Shown: positions 20,551 through 29,316 of the stretch, one piece after another
How the letters are laid out: the number at the start of each line of letters is the position of its first letter
Numbering within the stretch: the stretch's first letter is position 1
NCBI GenBank assembly: GCA_947454475.1
Contig: CANGLD010000004.1
Location: 1-34,881 of the forward strand
Reading direction: 5' to 3'
DNA: 34,881 nucleotides
Origin: Oxalobacteraceae bacterium
GTDB taxonomy: Bacteria > Pseudomonadota > Gammaproteobacteria > Burkholderiales > Burkholderiaceae_D
Notes under the pieces: model-generated
What the model saw: the letters and a program-made list of their open reading frames with translations, nothing else
Database searches by the model: none
What the model was told of the DNA's origin: nothing
Made by a program: the position numbers and the translations under genes

Positions 20551-20780
20551 GGGCTCTCCTGACCGTAACGAGTACGGTTTGAACTGCGCAAATTTATTTG
20601 CAGTTGATTATTTTCAGGGGGCGCAGCAACTTAGCTACATGCGCCTACTCACCATGCAAAGTGAGAGGCGCCCAAGAACTACATGAGGAGGGAGGAGCTC
20701 TCACCGAGGTCGCTGTAAGACGACTGGTGATGGTATAAGGGACTACCCAAGTGGGGTCTCCGGTAACAAAAACAGCGCAA
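20551..20780 (-). ncRNA. candidate structured 5' leader RNA of corA (cis-regulatory; family not identified)
   Basis: Inverted repeats in the corA upstream region: GCGCCT-A-CTCAC/GTGAG-AGGCGC (20641-20671), TCACC..GTCG/CGAC..GGTGA (20701-20730), ACCGTA/TACGGT (20562-20578), AACT/AGTT plus GCAAA/TTTGC (20582-20605), plus alternative pairings of the GGCGC segments. No RNA search or folding was run. Confidence 0.5.
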
Positions 20781-20845
20781 GTTTACTTTCATAGAGAGGA
20801 TGAGGCAAGCAAGAATAGAAACAAACAGCCTTGTATGACCAACTC

Positions 20846-21535
20846 TTACGGCAAATCGGCACTATTCATACGCTGCATGATCAACGCAGTGCGACGATTC
20901 AGATAATTAGAATCTAAATGTCGACCAAAATAGCGTGGATTAGGCAGCATCACAGCCAACCGCGCCGCTTCCTGAGGACCTAGTGCTGCTGCAGGCACAC
21001 CAAAATAACGACGCGCTGCGGCTTCAGCACCAAATACGCCATTCCCCCACTCCACTACATTCAAATAAATTTCGAATATGCGTTGTTTATCCATCATTAT
21101 TTCAAGCATGAAAGTAATCATCATCTCTTCTGCTTTACGCAAATAACTGCGCTCACCTGAAAGAAAAAGATTTTTTGCGAGCTGTTGAGTGATGGTTGAT
21201 CCACCCGACACAATCTTGCCTTTTTTCGCGTTCTTTACATAGGCCTTTTGTAAAGCATCCCAATCCACACCTTCATGCTCTGCAAAATTTGCATCTTCTG
21301 ACGCAATAATGGCGCGCTTAAGATTATTTGAAATACGATTGTAGGGAACCCACTGATGCTGCAATTTTATTTCAGGTTTTTTTTCTTGCAAGCGCTCTAA
21401 TTGAGTTCGCATAAATGAGGTGGAGGTTGGATTGTGATCCACCCACCACCATATATGCAGCAAATACCAAAACTGCACTAAGACTACGAGTGCAACTGGA
21501 AAGCCTAAAACCAATAGAATAATTTTTTTCTTCAT
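20846..21535 (-). CDS. mtgA: monofunctional biosynthetic peptidoglycan transglycosylase
   Basis: AIIASEDANFAEHEGVDWDAL, GGSTITQQLAKNLFLSGERSYLRKAEE; N-terminal TM. Likely start MKKKIILLVLG (ATG 21535), overlapping the aroE stop (ATGA). Confidence 0.95.
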   Translation of the reverse strand: MKKKIILLVLGFPVALVVLVQFWYLLHIWWWVDHNPTSTSFMRTQLERLQEKKPEIKLQHQWVPYNRISNNLKRAIIASEDANFAEHEGVDWDALQKAYVKNAKKGKIVSGGSTITQQLAKNLFLSGERSYLRKAEEMMITFMLEIMMDKQRIFEIYLNVVEWGNGVFGAEAAARRYFGVPAAALGPQEAARLAVMLPNPRYFGRHLDSNYLNRRTALIMQRMNSADLP

Positions 21536-22368
21536 GAAGATTGATCTAGCTGTGATCGCAACCATGTATAAACTGCTGCAGTATCAGGACGCACACCACG
21601 CCACAATTCAAAAGACTCCGCTGCTTGCTCTATCAACATACCCAAACCATCGCGCACAGTAGATTGTTGTTTGCTAGCCCATTGCATAAAACGAGTTGGC
21701 TTTGCACCATACATCATGTCGTAAGCAAAACTTTGTTTATTGAGTAAAGATGAAGAGATATTCGGCACACTGTCAGATAGGCTAGCAGATGTCGCATTAA
21801 TCACCACATCGAATTCACCACTTAAAGCTTCAAAACTACTTGCAGCTAATGCGACCAAATGACCATGAAAATGCGCAAGCAAGTCTTGCGCTTTTTGTAC
21901 AGTACGATTTGCCACTACCAATTCTGCAGGCAATTCTGACAGCAAGGGCAAGATCACACCACGAGCAGCACCACCTGCGCCTAATAATAAAATTCGACTA
22001 CCTTGGAGTGATACACCCGCATTCACGACTAGGTCGCGAACCAAACCAACACCATCTGTGTTGTCTCCTAAAATTTTATCGCCTTCAAATTTAAGCGTAT
22101 TCACTGCACCGGCTGCATGCGCACGTGGTGTTAAATCAGTCGCGATCTGGTAGGCATCTAATTTAAACGGCAATGTGACATTCGCTCCACGCACACCCTT
22201 TGCAATTAAGTCCTTAATGGCGCCTTCAAATCCATCAACGGGAACCAATAAGCGTTCATAACTCAGCGCTTGCTGCGTTTGCAATGCAAACTGCGTATGA
22301 ATTGCTGGTGACTTACTATGCTCAATAGGGTTACCTATAACAACATAGTGATCGTGTGCTTGGCTCAA
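21532..22368 (-). CDS. aroE: shikimate dehydrogenase
   Basis: YVVIGNPIEHSKSPAIHTQFA, GANVTLPFK, GDNTDGVGLVRDL, LLLGAGGAARGVI, NATSASL. Start codon is TTG (caa at 22366-22368). Confidence 0.95.
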   Translation of the reverse strand: MSQAHDHYVVIGNPIEHSKSPAIHTQFALQTQQALSYERLLVPVDGFEGAIKDLIAKGVRGANVTLPFKLDAYQIATDLTPRAHAAGAVNTLKFEGDKILGDNTDGVGLVRDLVVNAGVSLQGSRILLLGAGGAARGVILPLLSELPAELVVANRTVQKAQDLLAHFHGHLVALAASSFEALSGEFDVVINATSASLSDSVPNISSSLLNKQSFAYDMMYGAKPTRFMQWASKQQSTVRDGLGMLIEQAAESFELWRGVRPDTAAVYTWLRSQLDQSS

Positions 22369-23258
22369 TTGGCATCCTTTTGATTCGTAGTTGTGAGCAC
22401 ATCATCTTTAGAAAAAGAAAAGCGCGTTACAATTTCCCATACCCGTGTTTTGCCTTGCGCATTAATCTCGGGAGGTAAAGTAGTAAACGGAGCTGCACTA
22501 CGCACTATCGCTAACGCAGCATTATCTAAAATAGGATTACCTGAACTACGTTCAACTCGTGGACCACCTTCCACCATATATAAGGATCCATCTTGAAAGA
22601 TGGGTATATACATCACCAACTCTCCATATAATTTTTTTCCATTTTGCTGCGGAAAGCGTGCCGTTCCTATCGTTTCTATTCGTTTTTGTACAGCCGCATA
22701 ATACAAAGCATAATTCACCGCTTTAGTACTGGGCGTGATTTGTGTTTTAACTGGACGCTTGTTGTAATCTTGTATGCGCTGCGCTATCTCAGCTTCTCTG
22801 CGTGCTAAAGCCAATGCTTCTTCTTGTTGTTTTGCGCTTAACGCTGCATCGGGCTGCTGCGATTTAGTTTTATCTGTTAATTGCTTCACGCGTTGTGGCG
22901 TTTTCGTTGCCATCTGAGCGAGAACGCGATTTTGCATTTGCTCAAGCTCTGCAATACGTTTGCGACGCGCTTCTAATGCACTACCCTCTACCGATTTTTT
23001 CATATCTGGCAAAGGTGATTTTGCTCGCCCTTCTTTTGCATCACCCCCACCATTCAGATTCGCTTGTGCCAACGCATCGGCTTTGAGTGGTGCTTGCTGA
23101 TGACTGGAATTAACAAGAATAATTTCTAATGCAGGATCTAAGGGCTTAAAACGAAATGGCTCTGGCGCGACAAAATGTATGCACAATAGAATGACATGCA
23201 GCAGCAGCGATACACCGACCGCTATCGTTAATGAACGATTTGGTGGCGGTGTATGCAT
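22365..23258 (-). CDS. TonB-like energy transducer protein
   Basis: Single N-terminal TM (IAVGVSLLLHVILLCIHFV), charged linker, C-terminal TonB-like domain (YAAVQKRIETIGTARFPQQNGKKLYGELVMYIPIFQDGSLYMVEGGPRVERSSGNPILDNAALAIVRSAAPFTTLPPEI). Likely start ATG 23258 (MHTPPPNRS). Confidence 0.8.
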   Translation of the reverse strand: MHTPPPNRSLTIAVGVSLLLHVILLCIHFVAPEPFRFKPLDPALEIILVNSSHQQAPLKADALAQANLNGGGDAKEGRAKSPLPDMKKSVEGSALEARRKRIAELEQMQNRVLAQMATKTPQRVKQLTDKTKSQQPDAALSAKQQEEALALARREAEIAQRIQDYNKRPVKTQITPSTKAVNYALYYAAVQKRIETIGTARFPQQNGKKLYGELVMYIPIFQDGSLYMVEGGPRVERSSGNPILDNAALAIVRSAAPFTTLPPEINAQGKTRVWEIVTRFSFSKDDVLTTTNQKDAN

Positions 23259-23259
23259 C

Positions 23260-25320
23260 TTATTCCGTGTTGACAGGAGATGTAGCATGCACCCCCGCTG
23301 ATGGATGTTGTGTCACTTGCTCATCCTGATTTAAATTCTCACTTATATTCTCTGTTACATTCTCTTCCGCTTCTTCATCAGCTAATTCACTCTCATCGTT
23401 AGCAAGCTCTGATTTCACTACCTCTAGCAGGCGTGCTTGCACAGATAAATCAACTTCATCACTACCTAACAATTCCAACTTAACTTGTGATCCACGCGCT
23501 AGTGTGGGCAAGCTAGGCATTTGTATGACTAAAGGAATCTCAGTTAAGCGCAGCATTTCATCTTTTAAAACGACCGCATCCACATTGCGTTGTGATTCTT
23601 GTCGCTGCGATTCCTGCTTTAACCAACGCAAACACCAATAACGCTCCATGGTGTTTTGAAAATCTGCATAGGCTGCATAGGCGCCATCAAATGCAGAAAC
23701 TATCGCGAATAAATCTGCATCTTTAGGTTTGAATGGCGCGACCAAAGGCGCAGTGACAGAGTGTGAAACACAGGCCATGATCTGCCATTGATTCACTAAA
23801 TCGGTATAGCGTCGTAGTGGTGATGTACTCCAAGCGTATTGATCTACACCTAGACCTTGATGCGGTGCTGCATGTGTTTGCATGCGCACTTGTAGTCGAG
23901 ATGACCAGCCATTCCCACCGCCCTGCGCACGATAAATGCCAGGCACGCCACACTCATGCATTAATTTTCCCCAACTACTATTAGCGAAAATCATTAACTC
24001 AGCAACGATTTTATCCAGTGGTGCGCCACGCTTTCTACGCGTGATGGTGACAGTCTCATCTTCTACATAAAAATTAAAATCTACACGATTATTTTGCTCA
24101 GGACGCAAACCAAACTCTTCGCGTTTTTTCATGCGACCTTGTTCTAGCACTTGCGCCCATTGCCAAAGCACACTGATTTCATTTTTAAATGGATAGTCTC
24201 CTTCGCCATTTTGCAAAGCTTCTTCTGTAACCAAGTCATCTAAATCGTTGTGGCGTAAATTTGCTGCTACTGGCACTTGCTCTATCACTGTCTTCGTAGA
24301 TCGTACCGACCAGTCATCTTTATTTAAGGTGACATATAAAGAGAGTGCTGGCCTAGGTAAGCCTTCTGCTAATGTAAATAGGTTAACAAACTCATCTGGC
24401 AACATCGTTATTTTGTCACCAGGCATATACACCGTACTCATACGTGATCGCGCAATCACATCAATTGCATCATCTCTTTGTATGGCTAAAGCAGGTGCTG
24501 CGATATGTATGCCTATACAAATATCACCATCTGATAAATGCTGCACCGAGAAAGCATCATCAATCTCTGTGGTTGTCACATCATCAATTGAAAAAGCTTG
24601 CACACTTGCCATAGGAAGTTCAGGCGCACTTGGCAATGTGATCGCAGGAAAACCTCGTCCCTTAGGAAACTGCTCTAATAAAAATTTAGAGAAATGTAAT
24701 TGCAAGGTATTCGGTATGGCCCCTACCGTTAACATCAGTCTTGCAGGTGTTGTTTGCAATGCGGTGCATGCCGCTTCTAATGCTTTGTACTCAATCGTAT
24801 TTTTATCAGGCTTAAATAATAATTGCGGCATCATGCTAGCCATAGAAGCTGGTAACTTACCTGCCTTGAGTTCTTCTACATAGGTCGCTTGTAGTATGGC
24901 CTGCTGTTTTTTCTTTTCCAAGCCGAGTAGTGCTGCTTGCAATGAAGCTTGCGGTGCAGCTTTATAACGGCCTTTACCTTTTTTGTAAAAATAAATCGGT
25001 GCAGTGGAAAGCTTCATTAACAAACCGGCTGCTTCTTGTGGCTCAGGTTTATGTCCGAAATATTCCATACCTAGATCAGCAAAATCAAATTCCTGCTCAC
25101 CTGCTACTTCCCATAAAAAAGCGGTGTCCATATCTTTTGCTAAATCACTAGCAAGCGACATTAATTCACTAGGAGTAGGGCTAGCAAACTGCAACAAGAC
25201 ATCACGTGCACGCACTTTAGTGCGCTTGCCCGAAGGTGTTTCGACTTGATAAGCCTCACCCTGCTGGGACAAGATGGCGCCCACTTTGAAGTCACCGGCT
25301 TCTTCAAAAAATAAATTCAT
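23260..25320 (-). CDS. RNB-domain (RNase II/R family) ribonuclease
   Basis: SIDDVTTTEIDDAFSVQHLSDGDICIGIHIAAPALAI, STVYMPGDKITMLPDEF, YAWSTSPLRRYTDLVNQWQI; 686 aa. Confidence 0.9.
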   Translation of the reverse strand: MNLFFEEAGDFKVGAILSQQGEAYQVETPSGKRTKVRARDVLLQFASPTPSELMSLASDLAKDMDTAFLWEVAGEQEFDFADLGMEYFGHKPEPQEAAGLLMKLSTAPIYFYKKGKGRYKAAPQASLQAALLGLEKKKQQAILQATYVEELKAGKLPASMASMMPQLLFKPDKNTIEYKALEAACTALQTTPARLMLTVGAIPNTLQLHFSKFLLEQFPKGRGFPAITLPSAPELPMASVQAFSIDDVTTTEIDDAFSVQHLSDGDICIGIHIAAPALAIQRDDAIDVIARSRMSTVYMPGDKITMLPDEFVNLFTLAEGLPRPALSLYVTLNKDDWSVRSTKTVIEQVPVAANLRHNDLDDLVTEEALQNGEGDYPFKNEISVLWQWAQVLEQGRMKKREEFGLRPEQNNRVDFNFYVEDETVTITRRKRGAPLDKIVAELMIFANSSWGKLMHECGVPGIYRAQGGGNGWSSRLQVRMQTHAAPHQGLGVDQYAWSTSPLRRYTDLVNQWQIMACVSHSVTAPLVAPFKPKDADLFAIVSAFDGAYAAYADFQNTMERYWCLRWLKQESQRQESQRNVDAVVLKDEMLRLTEIPLVIQMPSLPTLARGSQVKLELLGSDEVDLSVQARLLEVVKSELANDESELADEEAEENVTENISENLNQDEQVTQHPSAGVHATSPVNTE

Positions 25321-25381
25321 TGCTTACTTTAGTCGTTGTATTTGTTTGCTCAATTGCTTACGCGATAAATCACGCATAACA

Positions 25382-25951
25382 CTAAGCATGACCGCAAAAT
25401 GCGATAACTTCATCGATGTACTTATCAAAATCTGAAATGCCGTGATCGCTACCGTTAATCACTAATTGTCGTGCGCCTTGATAATGTTCAGTCATGCTAT
25501 GCCAATCTAATACTTCATCGCCCGTTGCAGCCACTAAAAAATAGCGTTCTGGTTGTGTGATGTTAGTCACAGCGATGGCTTCTAACTCGGCAATGTATTC
25601 TGTTTTAAACTCGAAAGGCTCATTAGCATGCCATGTTGTGAGTGCGCCCACATGATCTTGTAAATCTTGTGCTGGTCTTACAGCAGGATTAAGTAACACT
25701 GCTCTACAACCTATTTTTTCAGCCAAAGCTGTTGCGTAATATCCGCCCAAAGAAGAACCCACTACAGTTAACGCATCTGCATCGTAGTTGCTCGCTAAAT
25801 TCTCAATTAATTGCATAGCGGAGGCAGGTGAAGCAGGCAATTGTGGGCAAATAAATTGGTCTACTATTCCGCAAGCTTCACAATGTGAACGCATCATGCG
25901 GGCTTTAAAAGATGCAGGTGAAGATCGAAAGCCATGCAGATAAAGAATCAT
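25382..25951 (-). CDS. YqiA/YcfP-type alpha/beta-hydrolase (esterase)
   Basis: MILYLHGFRSSPASFKA, nucleophile elbow VVGSSLGGYYATALAEK, INGSDHGISDFDKYIDEVIAF. Confidence 0.85.
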   Translation of the reverse strand: MILYLHGFRSSPASFKARMMRSHCEACGIVDQFICPQLPASPASAMQLIENLASNYDADALTVVGSSLGGYYATALAEKIGCRAVLLNPAVRPAQDLQDHVGALTTWHANEPFEFKTEYIAELEAIAVTNITQPERYFLVAATGDEVLDWHSMTEHYQGARQLVINGSDHGISDFDKYIDEVIAFCGHA

Positions 25952-25961
25952 GAATAGAATG

Positions 25962-27350
25962 TCAATCTGCGCGACTATTTATAGCATCTAATAATTTTTG
26001 GTGTACACCACCAAAGCCACCATTACTCATTACCAGTATCGTATCGCCCGATTGTGCTGCAGCAGCAACTGCATGCACGAGTAAATCTAACTCATCAAAT
26101 GCCTTTGCTTTATTTCCTAAAGGCGCAAGCGCTGCACTTAAATCCCAACCTAATGCGTTCTTTCCATCGCCTTTAGCGCCATAACCAAATACTAAATCTG
26201 CTTCTAGCAGACTACCTGGCAAGGCATCTTTCATCGTGCCTAATTTCATGGTGTTAGAACGTGGCTCTAATACGGCGAGTATTCTTGCTTGTCCTACTTT
26301 ATGACGCAATCCGGCTACAGTCGTCGTAATCGCTGTGGGATGGTGAGCAAAATCATCTATGACCGTTACACCTTTAGCGACTCCACGCGTCTCCATACGA
26401 CGCTTCACATTTTCAAAACTTGCTAATGCATGTATCGCCTGCGCAGGTGGCACACCAGCATGACGTGCTGCGGCAATTGCAGCCACTGCATTTAATCGAT
26501 TATGTTCGCCAGATAAAGACCAATGCACAGTCCCTATCAAATCATTTTTAAGTAAGACATCAAATGAGGCATCATCATGTTCACGCATAGCCCAACCTTC
26601 TTCTGCTGCACCACCAAACCATTCAGTATGACTCCAACATCCACGTTGAATTACACGGCGCAAAGAAGCTTCACGACCATTCACAATTAATCCACCTATC
26701 TCTGGCACAGTACGCACGAGATGATGAAACTGGGTTTCTATTGCAGTTAAATCAGGAAATATATCTGCATGATCATATTCAAGATTATTCAGGATTGCTG
26801 TGCGCGGACGGTAATGCACAAACTTACTACGTTTATCAAAGAAGGCAGTGTCATATTCATCGGCCTCAATCACAAAGAAAGCGTTTTCATTTTGCTTGCC
26901 TTGTAACCGCGCTGAGATACCAAAATTCATAGGTACACCCCCTATGAGAAAGCCTGGATGATATCCAGCATCTTCCAGTATCCAAGCGAGCATAGATGCA
27001 GTAGTGGTTTTACCATGGGTACCCGCCACAGCTAATACCCACTTATTTTGTAAGATGTGCTCACCTATCCATTGTGGTCCCGATGTATAAGGCAAACCTT
27101 GGTTAAGAATTGCCTCCATTAATGGATTACCACGTGAGACCACATTCCCCACCACAAAGAGATCTGGCTTTAATTTCAGTTGATCAGGATCGAAACCCTC
27201 GATCAGCTCTATGCCTTGTGCACGTAATTGTGTGCTCATAGGAGGGTAGACGTTGGCATCGCAGCCAGTGACTTTGTGTCCAGCTTCTTGTGCCAGTACA
27301 GCCAGTCCGCCCATGAAGGTGCCGCAGATACCAAGTATGTGAATATGCAT
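25962..27350 (-). CDS. mpl: UDP-N-acetylmuramate:L-alanyl-gamma-D-glutamyl-meso-diaminopimelate ligase
   Basis: MHIHILGICGTFMGGLAVLAQEAGHKVTGCD, AVAGTHGKTTTASMLAWILEDAG, FVIEADEYDTAFFDKRSKFVHYRPRTAILNNLEYDHADIF, VIDDFAHHPTAI. Start placed at ATG 27350. Confidence 0.95.
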   Translation of the reverse strand: MHIHILGICGTFMGGLAVLAQEAGHKVTGCDANVYPPMSTQLRAQGIELIEGFDPDQLKLKPDLFVVGNVVSRGNPLMEAILNQGLPYTSGPQWIGEHILQNKWVLAVAGTHGKTTTASMLAWILEDAGYHPGFLIGGVPMNFGISARLQGKQNENAFFVIEADEYDTAFFDKRSKFVHYRPRTAILNNLEYDHADIFPDLTAIETQFHHLVRTVPEIGGLIVNGREASLRRVIQRGCWSHTEWFGGAAEEGWAMREHDDASFDVLLKNDLIGTVHWSLSGEHNRLNAVAAIAAARHAGVPPAQAIHALASFENVKRRMETRGVAKGVTVIDDFAHHPTAITTTVAGLRHKVGQARILAVLEPRSNTMKLGTMKDALPGSLLEADLVFGYGAKGDGKNALGWDLSAALAPLGNKAKAFDELDLLVHAVAAAAQSGDTILVMSNGGFGGVHQKLLDAINSRAD

Positions 27351-27571
27351 TGTAGAATCAGGTTTTTGCAACGTTGAGATTTTACCTGAGCCTAGCCTCT
27401 GGCTAATGTGTTCAAGCATGGAATTTCAGACTAAAACACCCTAGCTACACTAAGCTCGTACTGAAAGCATCATGATTAAGGCTTAGCTTGTTGTGCATTT
27501 GGTGATTTTTACTCTTGCATTCAGTATCCCTCAATCCGTATTCCCGTAAAACTGCAGGCTATTCAACTCTT

Positions 27572-28186
27572 ATGATCCTCTACCCTAGCGATGGCGAACA
27601 CCTCAGAGCAGAAATAGCTATGGCTGCAGCACGCATGATTGCTGAGGATGGCGCAGACTATGCAACTGCAAAACGTAAAGCCGCAAAACTCATACTCGGC
27701 AACAGCAAAACACGTGGTGATGTCTTACCTGATAACGCGCAAATTGAGGCAGAAGTTCGTGAATATCAGGCGCTGTTCATGGGTGATGAACAACCTGCAC
27801 GCTTAAAGTCGCTACGATTATTAGCTGTAGAACTGATGCAAAGATTTGAACGCTTTCATCCACGATTGGTGGGAGCTGTTGCGAATGGTACGGCGGGTGA
27901 GCATTCCGATATTCATATTCAGCTTTTCCCAGAAAGCGGCAAAGATGTTGCTGTTTTCTTATTAAATGCAGATGTGGATTATGTGGTCGGTGAGACGCCT
28001 CATTACAAACAACGCGGTGAAATGTTAGAGACGCTCTCTTTTATGTGGAAGAACGAAGGTGTGCACCTGACTATTTATGAACCCGATGATGTGCGCAGTA
28101 CCCCCCGAGCGGGAAACGGCAAAGTGCAAGAACAACTTACGTTGACCATGCTAAATGCTCTACTAAATGAAAGCGATCCAGCATGA
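27572..28186 (+). CDS. conserved hypothetical protein, possible nucleotidyltransferase-like fold
   Basis: Long ORF with MILYPSDGEHLRAEIAMAAARMIAEDG..., containing VGAVANGTAGEHSDIHIQLFPESGKDVAVFLL. Start placed at ATG 27572; stop overlaps the next ORF. Confidence 0.75.
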   Translation: MILYPSDGEHLRAEIAMAAARMIAEDGADYATAKRKAAKLILGNSKTRGDVLPDNAQIEAEVREYQALFMGDEQPARLKSLRLLAVELMQRFERFHPRLVGAVANGTAGEHSDIHIQLFPESGKDVAVFLLNADVDYVVGETPHYKQRGEMLETLSFMWKNEGVHLTIYEPDDVRSTPRAGNGKVQEQLTLTMLNALLNESDPA

Positions 28187-28701
28187 AGATCAAAACCACA
28201 TTATTGATTGTGGCAGCGCTGCTGTTTACAGCATTCGGGGCTTATGTAAGCTGGATGAAAAGTAAACCCACAGCAGAGCAAGTTGCTGTGACTAGTTTGA
28301 TGGCGACCGCGCTGCCCGACACAGAGAATAAGCTACATAAATTGCAAGAGTGGCAAGGTAAGCATCTCTTAATTAATTTTTGGGCAACTTGGTGCCCTCC
28401 CTGTGTTTCAGAAATGCCAGAGTTGGTCGCACTGCAAACTGAAATGGCAGATAAAAATCTACAAATAATCGGCATAGGTATAGATTCACCCTCGAATATT
28501 CGTGAATTTTCTTCAACCCATCACATCACTTATCCACTTCTGGTGGCGGGCATGAACGGCACTGAACTGTCGAAGCTATTTGGAAATCAGGCGGGGGGGC
28601 TACCTTTTACCGTCTTGATCAGCCCGCAAGGTCAGGTTCGTCAAGTCTATCTTGGCCGGCTAGACATGAAAAAATTGCGCGAAGATTTACTCCCCCCCTA
28701 A
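28183..28701 (+). CDS. TlpA/ResA-family membrane-anchored thiol-disulfide oxidoreductase
   Basis: N-terminal TM, INFWATWCPPCVSEMPELVALQ (CPPC redox motif), GLPFTVLISPQGQV (cis-Pro loop). Confidence 0.92.
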   Translation: MKIKTTLLIVAALLFTAFGAYVSWMKSKPTAEQVAVTSLMATALPDTENKLHKLQEWQGKHLLINFWATWCPPCVSEMPELVALQTEMADKNLQIIGIGIDSPSNIREFSSTHHITYPLLVAGMNGTELSKLFGNQAGGLPFTVLISPQGQVRQVYLGRLDMKKLREDLLPP

Positions 28702-28783
28702 TCCCATTAAGGCTTTTCGCTTGCCTTAACTCTGCATTTTCCGGCAAAATGCCCCCTTCTTCGTCAAACCGAGTGCTATCTCG

Positions 28784-29221
28784 ATGGCAACAAACCTGCT
28801 ACTACTGAATGGGCCTAACCTAAATTTATTGGGTAGCCGCGAGCCCGAGGTATATGGGGCAACGACTTTGGCTGAAATTGAGCACGCTGCAATTGCTCAA
28901 GCAAAGGCTGCAGGTGCTCAATTGGCTTGCCTGCAAAGTAATCACGAAGGTGTATTAATTGACAAGATACAAGCTGCTAAAGCAGCAGGGGTAGATGCAA
29001 TTGTGATTAATCCTGGCGGACTTACCCATACTAGCGTCGCATTACGTGATGCACTGGCTGGGGTCGCCATACCGTTTGTAGAGGTTCACATCTCTAATAT
29101 CTATAAGCGGGAAAGCTTTAGACATCACTCTTTTTTGTCTGAATTAGCGGCCGGCGTGATCTGCGGCCTGGGACCAGATGGTTATCGCATTGGTATCGAA
29201 TTTGCCATCAAAAAGCTTTAA
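28784..29221 (+). CDS. aroQ: type II 3-dehydroquinate dehydratase
   Basis: [75 protein letters not shown]. Confidence 0.97.
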   Translation: MATNLLLLNGPNLNLLGSREPEVYGATTLAEIEHAAIAQAKAAGAQLACLQSNHEGVLIDKIQAAKAAGVDAIVINPGGLTHTSVALRDALAGVAIPFVEVHISNIYKRESFRHHSFLSELAAGVICGLGPDGYRIGIEFAIKKL

Positions 29222-29231
29222 ATTTAGCTAA

Positions 29232-29261
29232 TTTCCATTATCTCGCTGCAAAGCTTATAAT
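29232..29261 (+). promoter_or_regulatory. candidate sigma70 promoter for accB
   Basis: Perfect -10 TATAAT (29256-29261) with a weak -35 TTTCCA (29232-29237), 18-nt spacer, ~55 nt upstream of the accB ATG. Confidence 0.45.
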
Positions 29262-29316
29262 CGCGGCTCATTCTTATTACGGCCATTTTTCTTTTGTTTC
29301 ATAAAACGGATCTTCA

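Noticed and set aside
20582-20605. Intrinsic terminator in the corA leader
   Set aside because: The hairpin is followed by CAAACCG rather than a U-run, so a Rho-independent terminator is not supported; retained only as part of the leader structure.
24248-24883. 211-aa antisense ORF inside the RNB ribonuclease gene
   Set aside because: Opposite strand of a strongly supported coding frame; no recognisable domain.
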